The notes under the pieces: model-generated
The model's input: the letters and a program-made list of their open reading frames with translations, nothing else
Told to the model about the DNA's origin: nothing
The model's database searches: none
In this document: piece by piece, positions 56,451 to 64,000 of the stretch
Layout: each line of letters opens with the position of its first letter
Position numbering within the stretch: the first letter of the stretch is position 1
Program-made: the position numbers and the translations under genes
Assembly: GCF_001591445.1 (NCBI RefSeq)
Contig: NZ_BCUX01000009.1
Location: forward strand, 62,001-126,000
Reading direction: 5' to 3'
DNA from: Neobacillus drentensis NBRC 102427
GTDB taxonomy: Bacteria > Bacillota > Bacilli > Bacillales > Cytobacillaceae
DNA: 64,000 nucleotides

Positions 56451-56552
56451 TTAATGACCCTCCTGACATAACAGGTGTCTTGACATATATATTTACATAG
56501 ATTTAAACTAAAAACAAGTATTTTTATAGAAAAGTAGTATTGGAGATGTGGG
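56451..56552. promoter_or_regulatory. Divergent nadB/nadS promoter region with probable NadR operator
   Basis: Plus strand: TTGACA (56480-56485), 18 bp, TAAACT (56504-56509) for nadS. Minus strand: TTGTTT (56517-56512), 16 bp, TAAATA (56495-56490) for nadB. The palindrome TGTC-TT-GACA (56476-56485), preceded by ACAGG, overlaps the nadS -35 and lies just downstream of the nadB -10. It is a likely site for the niacin-responsive repressor NadR. The assignment as operator is inference. Confidence 0.6.
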
Positions 56553-57701
56553 ATGAAATATTTTGATTATGCAGCGACTACTCCATTAGACCCTGAAGCA
56601 GCGGAGGTATATTTGAAAGTTGCAACTGAATACTTTGGCAATGCTAGCAGCCTCCATGATATTGGCGGCCAATCTGCTGCCTTACTTGAAAACTGTCGGG
56701 AGGAGTTAGCGAATCTAGTTGGAGTCGATAAGACTGGTCTTTTTTTTACAAGCGGGGGGTCTGAAGGGAATTTCTTAGCGATTGAAGCACTTTTGTCCTC
56801 GCCTAAAAAGGCAGGGAACCATATTATCGCTGGAATGGGGGAACACTCCTCCATCCATGGTACCCTTAACAGGCTAAAGGAAGCTGGATATGAAATCACA
56901 CTGCTTCCTCTCGATTCAAATGGTTTGATCAATCTTGAACAGCTCGAAAAGTCGATGAAATCAGAAACGATATTAATGATACTGCAGCATGTTAATTCTG
57001 AGATTGGGACGATTCAGCCAATCGGTGAAATCGCAAAAATTTGTAAGGACCACAATATTCACCTGCACAGCGATTTTGTGCAGTCTTTTGGAAAAATAGA
57101 TCTAAAACCGCTTGCTTCCTTGGTCAGTAGTTTTTCCTTTTCCGGTCATAAAATCTACGGACCCAAAGGAATTGGGGGCGTCTATGTCAATCCGCAAATT
57201 AACTGGCAGCCGTTTTTTCCAGGAAGCTCTCATGAAAAAGGATTCCGTCCAGGCACAGTAAATGTCCCAGCGATTGCTGCTATGACGGTGGCTGCCCAGA
57301 AAATAACCGGAAGAATTCAAACGGAAAATAGTAAGGATCGATTATTGCGGAATACCTTTATTGGTACGCTTGCTCCAATTAAAGAGAAAGTAAAGATTTA
57401 TCAAGGTGACGAGAGTTCGCAGCTAGCTAGTATTATCGGGCTTGGAATTTCTGGAATCGAAGGTCAATGGATGATGCTTGAAGCAAATAGGCTCGGGTTT
57501 GCCCTTTCAACGGGAAGTGCTTGTCAGCTTGGCATGCAGGCCCCGGCAAAAGTCACGCAGGCACTAGGATTAACGACTGAAGAAGCAAAAGCGTTTATCC
57601 GGATTTCCTTTGGCCATTCAACTAGGATGGAGGATGTGATCGAACTTGGGGAAAGCATGGTTAAAATCGTGAATGAATTCAAGGCCGTTTCCGTTATATA
57701 A
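56553..57701 (+). CDS. nadS: Cysteine desulfurase NadS (NifS-like), for NadA cluster assembly
   Basis: A 382-residue PLP enzyme of the IscS/NifS family. The PLP lysine is in SFSGHKIYGPKGIGGVYVN, the cysteine in LSTGSACQLGMQAP. It is divergent from nadBCA and just upstream of the repressor nadR. In B. subtilis the equivalent NifS is needed to build the Fe-S cluster of NadA. It differs clearly from the iscS gene at 17.1 kb, for example in its active loop (ACQLGMQAP against ACTAGSIEP). ATG with GGAGATG upstream. Confidence 0.92.
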   Translation: MKYFDYAATTPLDPEAAEVYLKVATEYFGNASSLHDIGGQSAALLENCREELANLVGVDKTGLFFTSGGSEGNFLAIEALLSSPKKAGNHIIAGMGEHSSIHGTLNRLKEAGYEITLLPLDSNGLINLEQLEKSMKSETILMILQHVNSEIGTIQPIGEIAKICKDHNIHLHSDFVQSFGKIDLKPLASLVSSFSFSGHKIYGPKGIGGVYVNPQINWQPFFPGSSHEKGFRPGTVNVPAIAAMTVAAQKITGRIQTENSKDRLLRNTFIGTLAPIKEKVKIYQGDESSQLASIIGLGISGIEGQWMMLEANRLGFALSTGSACQLGMQAPAKVTQALGLTTEEAKAFIRISFGHSTRMEDVIELGESMVKIVNEFKAVSVI

Positions 57702-57755
57702 AAAATTTAAACTATGCTAAAATAGGTAAACAGCATTAGATATAGGAGGAGTTTT

Positions 57756-58292
57756 ATGGCAGAGCAAAAAAAAATATTGGGAGAGGAAAGGAGGTCATTA
57801 ATTTTACAACAGTTAAAAGATAGCCCTGTCCCGCTGACAGGAAGTGAACTTGCCAACCGAACCAATGTAAGCAGACAGGTGATTGTCGGCGATATCACGC
57901 TTCTTAAGGCAAAAAATGAACCGATTATTGCAACCAGCCAAGGGTATATTTATTTAAAGCAAAACTCCGGCACTTCCTTTGAACGAACGATTGCATGTAA
58001 ACATTTGCCGGAAGACACAGAAAAAGAGCTTTATTTGTTAGTGGACCATGGTGTACTAGTGAAAGACGTAAAGATTGAACATAGAATCTACGGCGATTTG
58101 ACTGCATCGATTATGGTTTCCAATCGCCAAGAGGTTAAACAATTCATAGAAAACATGCAAAAGACCGGAGCTTCCCTATTATCTGAGTTAACAGAGGGAA
58201 TCCACCTTCATACCATTTCAGCCTCTAGCACCCAAGTCTTAGATAAAGCCGAAGCTGCCCTTAAAGCTGAGGGTTTTATGATTGAATCCTAA
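57756..58292 (+). CDS. nadR: Niacin-responsive transcriptional repressor NadR (NiaR/YrxA)
   Basis: A 178-residue regulator: N-terminal HTH_11 winged helix (about residues 8-62, LTGSELANRTNVSRQVIVGDITLLKAK) and C-terminal 3H domain (about 76-174) with its conserved histidines (CKHLPEDTEKEL, VDHGVLV, EGIHLHTISA). Nicotinic acid is the known corepressor of the family. It lies 54 bp after nadS and likely forms an operon with it. AGGAGGAG precedes the ATG. Convergent with pheA across a bidirectional terminator. Confidence 0.94.
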   Translation: MAEQKKILGEERRSLILQQLKDSPVPLTGSELANRTNVSRQVIVGDITLLKAKNEPIIATSQGYIYLKQNSGTSFERTIACKHLPEDTEKELYLLVDHGVLVKDVKIEHRIYGDLTASIMVSNRQEVKQFIENMQKTGASLLSELTEGIHLHTISASSTQVLDKAEAALKAEGFMIES

Positions 58293-58334
58293 AAAATGCT
58301 CCGTGCCATAATTGGCGGTGGAACTAGACATCAA

Positions 58335-58365
58335 AAAAGGACCCGTGCAAGTATCGGGTCCTTTT
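58335..58365. terminator. Bidirectional terminator between nadR and pheA
   Basis: AAAAGGACCCG (58335-58345) pairs with CGGGTCCTTTT (58355-58365), with T/A runs on both sides. Confidence 0.88.
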
Positions 58366-58366
58366 G

Positions 58367-59224
58367 TTAATCCAATTCCACTTTCTTCGCAGGATAGCTT
58401 CCAAGTAATTTAACACCACAGCCCAATGCCTCTAGCTCAGCGATTGCTCCAGGTATTAAAACGTCATCCAACTTCATTTCGATATCTATAATGAAGAAAT
58501 AATTGCCAATCCCAGTTTTCATTGGTCTTGATTCAATTTTTGAAAGATTTAATTTTCTCCAGGCAAACGCAGATAGCACCTGATGAAGTGCTCCCGCTTG
58601 ATCATCCTCAGGCAGTGTAACCATGAGTGTCGTTTTGTAATGGGATGAACCGCTCAAGGTTTGGAAATCAAAATTCTCTTCAGTTAGCACCACAAACCGC
58701 GTGTGATTATAGTCAAAATCATGGATGTTTCTTTGCACAATCGACAAACCATATTCTTTGGCGGCCAATTCATTGGCAATTGCGGCAGCCATTAATTCAG
58801 GCTGTTCCATGACCATCTGTGCAGCGGCCGCCGTTGAAGACACACTATCAACCGGCACACCCTTTAATTGATTATGTAAAAATTTATGACACTGAGCAAT
58901 CGCATGGGAGTGGCTGTACACCTTACTTACTTCCCGCCAATTTTCCTTATTATCAGGATGCACCATCAAATGCTGTTTAATTGGTAAAGTAATTTCACCA
59001 ATAATCGGAATCTGGATAACTTGTGTTAAATAATCTAGTGTAATATTAACAGAGCCTTCTAGCGCATTTTCAATAGGAACAACTGCAAGGTCGACTTCCT
59101 TCTCAACGATGGCATCCATACTTGCAGGAATCGTCTGATAGGGCTTAAGTTCAAATCCTTGAAAAACTTTCTTCACCGCTAACTCTGTAAATGTACCTTT
59201 TGGTCCTAAGTATCCAACCTTCAC
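58367..59224 (-). CDS. pheA: Prephenate dehydratase PheA
   Basis: A 285-residue monofunctional enzyme making phenylpyruvate for phenylalanine. The N-terminal catalytic domain starts VGYLGPKGTFTELA and includes VPIENALEGSVNITLDYL and the catalytic TRF in DYNHTRFVVL. The C-terminal ACT domain (about residues 200-280) has the Phe-binding ESRPMKTGIGNYFF, so feedback inhibition by Phe is expected. GTG start with AAGGAGTG upstream. It follows pheB by 56 bp. Prephenate, its substrate, is also the donor for the trhP-dependent tRNA hydroxylation at the other end of the window. Confidence 0.95.
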   Translation of the reverse strand: MKVGYLGPKGTFTELAVKKVFQGFELKPYQTIPASMDAIVEKEVDLAVVPIENALEGSVNITLDYLTQVIQIPIIGEITLPIKQHLMVHPDNKENWREVSKVYSHSHAIAQCHKFLHNQLKGVPVDSVSSTAAAAQMVMEQPELMAAAIANELAAKEYGLSIVQRNIHDFDYNHTRFVVLTEENFDFQTLSGSSHYKTTLMVTLPEDDQAGALHQVLSAFAWRKLNLSKIESRPMKTGIGNYFFIIDIEMKLDDVLIPGAIAELEALGCGVKLLGSYPAKKVELD

Positions 59225-59280
59225 TGTTTCCCCACTCCTTATTGTTTTAAAAAGAAAGCTGAGAGCCGGCCGTAGTTTAA

Positions 59281-59730
59281 CTACGCACCTGTTCCCAGCA
59301 CTTCTATCTTCTCTACAAATTCGAGCTTTCTCAGTTCTTTAAGTAACTCATCTATTTCCATCGTAATGTTCGAAGTGTTTAATGAGAGTGTCACATTTGC
59401 CCTGCCTTGCAACGGTATCGTTTGATGAAGAGTTACAATATTGCAGCCTGAATTTGCAACAACACTGAGCAATTTTGACAGCGTGCCTGAGCGATCTTCC
59501 AAATGAAAGAAAAGGGAGATAATCTTTTCCTTTTTAATAGTTGAGAAAGGAAAAACAGTATCTCTGTATTTATAAAAGGCACTTCTGCTTAAATCTGCTT
59601 GTTGAACGGCATCTGCAATGGAATCTACCTTACCTCGCTCAAGCATTTCCTTGACATCCAGCGTTTTTTTCATCGCTTCGGGCAACACATCTTCACGCAC
59701 TAAATAAAATTTCTTATCCGTGTTTTCCAT
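59281..59730 (-). CDS. pheB: ACT domain protein PheB
   Basis: A 149-residue protein with an N-terminal helix-turn-helix-like part ([33 protein letters not shown]) and a C-terminal ACT domain (about residues 70-147, [24 protein letters not shown]). It is the conserved PheB/UPF0735 family, found between obg and pheA in Bacillus. A regulatory role in aromatic amino acid metabolism is assumed but not proven. ATG at 59728-59730; a GTG three codons earlier lies in the ribosome site. 40 bp after obg. Confidence 0.9.
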   Translation of the reverse strand: MENTDKKFYLVREDVLPEAMKKTLDVKEMLERGKVDSIADAVQQADLSRSAFYKYRDTVFPFSTIKKEKIISLFFHLEDRSGTLSKLLSVVANSGCNIVTLHQTIPLQGRANVTLSLNTSNITMEIDELLKELRKLEFVEKIEVLGTGA

Positions 59731-59770
59731 TTTTATCACTCTACCTTGATCTCTTCAGGGTCTTTTCTTG

Positions 59771-61063
59771 TTACTCAATAAACTCAAATTCAAACTCCAT
59801 TAGCTTCACAATGTCCCCGTCTTTTGCTCCTCTTTCTCTCAAGGACTCATCAACACCAAGACCACGAAGCTGGCGCGCAAAACGGCGAACGGATTCTTCT
59901 CTTGAGAAGTCTGTCATCTTAAAGAGTTTATCTGTTTTTTCACCAGAGACGACAAAGCTACCATCCGATTCTCTCGTAATTCTAAAGGCTTCAGGCTCTG
60001 CTTCGTGCTTATAAAGGACACGATGGACACCTGTTGTTTCCTCTTCTTCGTGTTCAAGTGGAAATTCAGGTGTTTCCTCAATTTTATCAGCTACAGCATA
60101 CAATAGCTCACGGAGCCCTTTTCTTGTAACCGCCGAAATCGGGTAGATTGGATAATCTTCTTCAAGCTGCTCCTTAAACTTCTTTAAGTTTTCCTCTGCT
60201 TCAGGCATATCCATCTTATTAGCTACAATCACTTGTGGGCGCTCTGTTAAGCGTAGGTTATACTCTTTTAATTCCCGGTTTATCGTCAGGTAGTCCTGAT
60301 ATGGGTCCCTGCCTTCCATCGCAGCCATATCAATGACATGGACAATAACCCTTGTCCGTTCAATATGACGTAAGAATTGATGGCCGAGGCCAACGCCTTC
60401 ACTTGCCCCTTCTATCAGCCCTGGAAGGTCTGCCATGACAAAGCTTCTGCCATCTTCTGTTTCTACCATGCCAAGATTAGGAACAATCGTTGTAAAATGG
60501 TACTCCGCGATTTTTGGTCTTGCCGCTGAAACAACGGATAAGAGTGTTGATTTTCCAACACTTGGAAATCCAACGAGACCGACATCAGCAAGCAGCTTCA
60601 ATTCAAGAATGACTTCACGTTCTTGTCCAGGTTCACCATTTTCAGAAAGCTCCGGTGCTGGATTTGCCGGGGTTGCGAAGCGAGAATTTCCTCGTCCGCC
60701 ACGACCGCCTCTAGCAATAATGGCCTGCTGCCCATTCTCAACTAAATCCGCAAGAACTTCCTTCGTGTTTTCATCAATGACGACTGTTCCAGGTGGTACC
60801 TTAACAATCATATCCTTTGAACCAGCACCGTGCTGGTTTTTGGACATGCCATGCTCGCCGCGTGGTGCTTTAAAATGACGCTGATAACGGAAATCCATTA
60901 AAGTGCGCAAGCCTTCATTTACTTCAAAAACCACATTGGCACCTTTACCGCCATCTCCACCTGCCGGGCCGCCTTTTGGTATATATTTTTCCTTACGAAA
61001 CGCGACCATACCATTTCCGCCATCTCCAGCTTTTACATAAATCTTCGTTTGATCAACAAACAT
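59771..61063 (-). CDS. obg: GTPase Obg (CgtA)
   Basis: A 430-residue essential GTPase of 50S ribosome assembly and stress/sporulation signalling. The glycine-rich OBG fold (about residues 1-158) has [19 protein letters not shown] and [14 protein letters not shown]. The G domain has G1 [13 protein letters not shown]3 DLPGLIEGA and NKMD. The C-terminal OCT domain (about 350-430) ends [15 protein letters not shown] with GGAGGAATAAG upstream. 60 bp after spo0B, as in B. subtilis, where the two are co-transcribed. Confidence 0.96.
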   Translation of the reverse strand: MFVDQTKIYVKAGDGGNGMVAFRKEKYIPKGGPAGGDGGKGANVVFEVNEGLRTLMDFRYQRHFKAPRGEHGMSKNQHGAGSKDMIVKVPPGTVVIDENTKEVLADLVENGQQAIIARGGRGGRGNSRFATPANPAPELSENGEPGQEREVILELKLLADVGLVGFPSVGKSTLLSVVSAARPKIAEYHFTTIVPNLGMVETEDGRSFVMADLPGLIEGASEGVGLGHQFLRHIERTRVIVHVIDMAAMEGRDPYQDYLTINRELKEYNLRLTERPQVIVANKMDMPEAEENLKKFKEQLEEDYPIYPISAVTRKGLRELLYAVADKIEETPEFPLEHEEEETTGVHRVLYKHEAEPEAFRITRESDGSFVVSGEKTDKLFKMTDFSREESVRRFARQLRGLGVDESLRERGAKDGDIVKLMEFEFEFIE

Positions 61064-61123
61064 CTTATTCCTCCAGTCTGCAATTCGAATGAACTTTTGT
61101 CACGAAAGTAGCTCAGCTTTCGC

Positions 61124-61666
61124 CTATTTTTTTTGAATAGGGATAAAAACTTCTACTCCGAGTTCACTTTTTGATAATTCCTTGACCACTACATCCAGTT
61201 GGTTGTTAGGGTCAGAAAGGAATGTTTCAATTAATTCACTTTTTATTATTATCCCGCTAAAGTCAAAAAAGAAACGAACTCCCTCTGATTGCGGGTCAAT
61301 TGATATTGATAAATGATTTTCTTGGAAAGCTTCAATTGCCTCGTTCAAACATTTAAAAAAATGATAAGTCCAATTGGTGATCAGTTCCTCATTCATTTGA
61401 AAGGATTCCGAATCCTCAAACACCTCATATTCAAGCTTAAAGGAGTGATTTTCCCAATTAGACTTTAACAGCAACGAAGCAAATAAAGGCATTTTTAAAT
61501 TTGATAGCTTGGATTCGTGCTGTGTTTCGATAATAATTTCGTCAATCACCGCTTTTGCTCGGTCGATTCGATTTAAATCCAAGTTCCCCTTAATTAATTG
61601 AAGCTTATTTAACCAATCATGTCGAGAATGCCGGAGCACCTCAACACTATCCCACTCTTTCTCCAT
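61124..61666 (-). CDS. spo0B: Sporulation initiation phosphotransferase Spo0B
   Basis: A 180-residue phosphorelay protein passing phosphate from Spo0F to Spo0A. The helical hairpin N terminus carries VLRHSRHDWLNKLQLIKGNL; its second histidine (residue 16) is the phosphorylated one by comparison with His30 of B. subtilis. The C-terminal part (about 75-180) is the degenerate histidine-kinase-like domain without ATP-binding G boxes. GGGAGTG precedes the ATG. It sits between rpmA and obg. Confidence 0.92.
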   Translation of the reverse strand: MEKEWDSVEVLRHSRHDWLNKLQLIKGNLDLNRIDRAKAVIDEIIIETQHESKLSNLKMPLFASLLLKSNWENHSFKLEYEVFEDSESFQMNEELITNWTYHFFKCLNEAIEAFQENHLSISIDPQSEGVRFFFDFSGIIIKSELIETFLSDPNNQLDVVVKELSKSELGVEVFIPIQKK

Positions 61667-61837
61667 ACGTACACTCCCACATTAAGTGTCTCAACACTAT
61701 TTTGCTGATAGTATATCAAAAAAATTACCATGAGTAAGCATTTTTATGTGATGAAAGATCATTAGAGGCAAAAAGAAGCATCTACGAAGTCATTTTCCTG
61801 AAGAAAATAGGGAAGGAAAAATTCGTTATCAAAAAGA

Positions 61838-61868
61838 AAACTCTAACCAAACAGGTTAGAGTTTTCTT
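61838..61868 (-). terminator. Terminator after rplU-prp-rpmA
   Basis: Minus-strand AAAACTCTAACC pairs with GGTTAGAGTTTT around a five-base loop, followed by CTTTTTG. It separates the ribosomal operon from spo0B-obg. Confidence 0.88.
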
Positions 61869-61877
61869 TAGTAATCC

Positions 61878-62171
<294 letters not shown>

Positions 62172-62513
62172 TTATTCCACCTCCTGCTTTTTGAAGGTAA
62201 TCTTTATGTGCTTCCCGTATTCTTCTTCAATCGCCCGTAATGAAACAGCCATTCCTTCGAGAAGAAGCTGTACTTTCTCTTCTGTGCTTTCCGGAAGATT
62301 TTCTGGAATCACACAGCGGAGAAAACCAGGCTTGTTTTCAAACTCTGGAGTCACACCTGTTAGGGCATGCACTGCATTGATTGTCCCTACAGATACTGCC
62401 GAAGCCCCTGCACAAACGATATCCTCGCCATGCTTAGCAAACTTGGCATGTCCGCTCATTGTAAACGAATGAATAGTTCCGGACTCAGTACGATTAATCG
62501 TAATTTGAATCAT
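62172..62513 (-). CDS. prp: Ribosomal-processing cysteine protease Prp
   Basis: A 113-residue protein (YsxB) that removes the N-terminal extension of L27. The catalytic pair is visible in MSGHAKFAKHGEDIVCAGASAVSVGTINAV: the histidine after SG and the cysteine after IV. It lies between rplU and rpmA, the conserved place for Prp in species with extended L27. ATG start. Confidence 0.95.
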   Translation of the reverse strand: MIQITINRTESGTIHSFTMSGHAKFAKHGEDIVCAGASAVSVGTINAVHALTGVTPEFENKPGFLRCVIPENLPESTEEKVQLLLEGMAVSLRAIEEEYGKHIKITFKKQEVE

Positions 62514-62528
62514 CTATGATCCAACACC

Positions 62529-62837
62529 TTACGCGTTGATTTTTTCGATGATTACTTTAGTGTAAGGTTGACGATGACCTTGCTTCTTGTGGTAGTTTTT
62601 CTTCGCTTTGTATTTGAAAACAGTAATTTTCTTTTGACGACCTTGCTTTTCAATTTTAGCTGTAACCGTAGCGCCTGCAACAACAGGGCTTCCTACTTTT
62701 ACGTTTTCACCGCCAACGAAAAGAACTTTGTCAAAAGTAACTGTTTCACCAGCTTCTGCATTAAGTTTTTCAATGTAGATAGCTTGGCCTTCTTCAACTT
62801 TCACTTGTTTACCACCAGTTTCAATAATTGCGTACAT
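62529..62837 (-). CDS. rplU: 50S ribosomal protein L21
   Basis: A 102-residue L21 ([20 protein letters not shown] ... [18 protein letters not shown]). The ATG at 62835-62837 has AGGAGGTG six bases upstream. A GTG three codons earlier is part of that site and is rejected. First gene of rplU-prp-rpmA, with a conserved leader RNA upstream that probably mediates autoregulation. Confidence 0.97.
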   Translation of the reverse strand: MYAIIETGGKQVKVEEGQAIYIEKLNAEAGETVTFDKVLFVGGENVKVGSPVVAGATVTAKIEKQGRQKKITVFKYKAKKNYHKKQGHRQPYTKVIIEKINA

Positions 62838-62947
62838 GAACTGCACCTCCTTATAAACTCAGACTCGCCATATACAGGCGCTTATGCTTTCACACAAATC
62901 TTATTACCTGTTCTGTGCGGTTGTAGCACGGGTGCTACAAACATAAC
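62838..62947 (-). promoter_or_regulatory. L21 leader RNA (ribosomal protein autoregulatory leader)
   Basis: The minus strand upstream of rplU has a hairpin GTAGCACCCGTGCTAC (about 62941-62926), then AACCGCACAGAACAGGT, then GCGCCTGTATATGGCGAG leading into the ribosome site. This arrangement, ending CTGAGTTTATAAGGAGGTGC, is what I recognise as the Firmicutes L21 leader. Binding by L21 is the accepted idea for the class but is not shown by sequence. Confidence 0.8.
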
Positions 62948-62953
62948 ATTAAA

Positions 62954-62983
62954 ATCCTAACATAAAATAGGCAAAAGTGTCAA
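62954..62983 (-). promoter_or_regulatory. Sigma-A promoter of rplU-prp-rpmA
   Basis: Minus-strand TTGACA (62983-62978), 18-bp spacer, TAGGAT (62959-62954). It lies between the end of rng and the L21 leader. Confidence 0.75.
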
Positions 62984-63002
62984 TAGAAATTTAGAAACAT
63001 GA

Positions 63003-64000
63003 TTAGGAATCCAACGCTTTTTGGGAAATCTCATTCACATTGCCAAACTGCTTCAAAATATAATAATGGCGGGGGGATGGCTGAACTGAAAAATACAGTT
63101 TGATATGGATGAGCTCCTCTAATGCCTCCCGGTGGACTTCATTTGGTCCTAACAACGCCTCTTTTACCTTGTCTGTGGTTTCCACCAAGACTGCCTCAAA
63201 TTCAGAATAGCGGTGCTCTAAGAGCTCACGCTCAAGCCTGAAGCCAACCGTTTCCGGGCTAAGGATTCTGCCCGTCCCATCACAAACAGGGCATTTGATC
63301 TCAAGTGCCTCGGAAAGGGTAACCTTGGTCTTCTTCCTCGTTAGTTGCAGGATGCCAAGCGGTGTAAAGCCAATCATTTTTGTTCGTTTTTGATCCTTGG
63401 TTAATTCCGTTTCCATCAGAGTGAGAATCGATTGTTTGTCCTTTTCGCGGGTCATATCAATGAAATCAATGAGGACGATACCACCAATATCGCGGAGACG
63501 CAGCTGCCTCACAACTTCTTTTGCTGCCAACTGGTTTGTTTTTAAGACCGTTTCCTGATAGTCCGTCTTCCCGGAAAATTTCCCAGTGTTCACATCAATG
63601 ATCGTCAATGCTTCCGTTTCGTCAAAAATAAGGTAGGCGCCATGCTCAAGCCAGACGATGCGCTTGAGGGCTTTATCGATTTCATGTTCCATTTTATGTA
63701 CAGAAAAAATATTCTCTTTTCCATTATAGTAAGTATAGTTCACCTGATTATTTATCTCTTCAAGCTGCTTTTTTAGGGCTAAATCGTCGACAATCACTTC
63801 TCCATTCGACATTCTCCCCACTTGGTCCATAATCATTTCGATAAAGGAGTCTTTTTGAAAAATTAGCCCTGGTTTTTTTAAAGCAGCGGCTTTCTGCAAA
63901 AGTTCTTCATGGTTTTGGCGCAGGTCTGTTAGTTCAGACAGGATATCTTCTTCTGTATTTGAAATGGCTGAGGTACGGAAAATAATCCCCTCTTCCACTG
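63003..64000 (-). CDS. rng: Ribonuclease E/G family protein (partial, C-terminal part)
   Basis: About 331 residues are visible; the gene starts beyond the right edge. The visible part is the RNase E/G catalytic core: the RNase H-like EALTIIDVNTGKFSG and DIGGIVLIDFIDM, which carry the metal-binding acidic residues; GILQLTRKKTKVTLSEAL; and the zinc-link CPVCDGTGR. The N-terminal S1 domain would be in the missing part. There is no long E. coli RNase E-type C-terminal scaffold, so the short RNase G form is likely. B. subtilis lacks this gene, which helps set the organism apart. It ends just before the rplU promoter. Confidence 0.93.
   Translation of the reverse strand, partial: VEEGIIFRTSAISNTEEDILSELTDLRQNHEELLQKAAALKKPGLIFQKDSFIEMIMDQVGRMSNGEVIVDDLALKKQLEEINNQVNYTYYNGKENIFSVHKMEHEIDKALKRIVWLEHGAYLIFDETEALTIIDVNTGKFSGKTDYQETVLKTNQLAAKEVVRQLRLRDIGGIVLIDFIDMTREKDKQSILTLMETELTKDQKRTKMIGFTPLGILQLTRKKTKVTLSEALEIKCPVCDGTGRILSPETVGFRLERELLEHRYSEFEAVLVETTDKVKEALLGPNEVHREALEELIHIKLYFSVQPSPRHYYILKQFGNVNEISQKALDS

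Overview
The window looks like chromosome from a spore-forming Bacillaceae (low-GC Firmicutes). It carries bofC, spoVB, safA, a coxA-like gene and spo0B. Start codons follow strong AGGAGG-type ribosome sites, often with GTG or TTG starts. Gene order closely matches the Bacillus subtilis segment from pbpI/greA through alaS, relA, secDF, ruvAB and nadBCA to obg/rplU. A Rne/Rng-family RNase gene next to rplU, an ABC transporter pair beside rarA and a kinase-like gene after safA set it apart from B. subtilis. The species is not resolved. Most genes are on the minus strand, so operons read from high to low coordinates.

Layout. 1-6.8 kb: pbpI (partial), greA, udk, the tRNA wobble-uridine hydroxylation set trhP2-trhP1-trmR with a structured leader, then mltG. 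6.5-18.7 kb: yrzB-ruvX-yrzL, alaS behind an alanine T-box, an AI-2E family permease, two tiny genes, yrrD, recD2, a TPR protein, mnmA, iscS and cymR. 18.8-27.2 kb: rarA (+), an ABC exporter pair, a 21-bp repeat array, tcdA, 6S RNA, aspS and hisS behind a histidine T-box. 27.4-31.9 kb: a cell-wall amidase (+), followed by one IS3-family element nested in another. The outer element sits in the loop of what was the shared amidase/dtd terminator. 31.9-42.8 kb: dtd, relA, apt, recJ, secDF, comN, spoVB (+) and a DUF421 protein. 43-47.7 kb: a TIGR04086 membrane protein whose only well-placed start is ATC, then yajC, tgt, queA, ruvB and ruvA. 47.7-48.1 kb: a second, larger 21-bp repeat array. 48.1-52.8 kb: spore genes bofC, a YhcN-type lipoprotein, a kinase-like gene and a long repeat-rich safA. 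52.9-58.3 kb: nadB-nadC-nadA divergent from nadS-nadR. 58.3-64 kb: pheA, pheB, obg, spo0B, rpmA, prp, rplU with its leader, and a partial rng.

How the genes fit together. Much of the window serves translation: tRNA charging (alaS, hisS, aspS), proofreading (dtd), tRNA modification (mnmA with iscS, trhP/trmR, tgt/queA, tcdA) and ribosome maturation (obg, L21, L27 and its processing protease Prp). Two synthetase operons have readable T-box specifier codons. NAD synthesis is a compact divergon with its own repressor and cysteine desulfurase.

No defence island, CRISPR array, prophage, rRNA or tRNA gene was seen. The least explained elements are the phased 21-bp repeat family (two loci), the trmR leader RNA, and the nested IS pair, whose left ends both form terminator-like hairpins.
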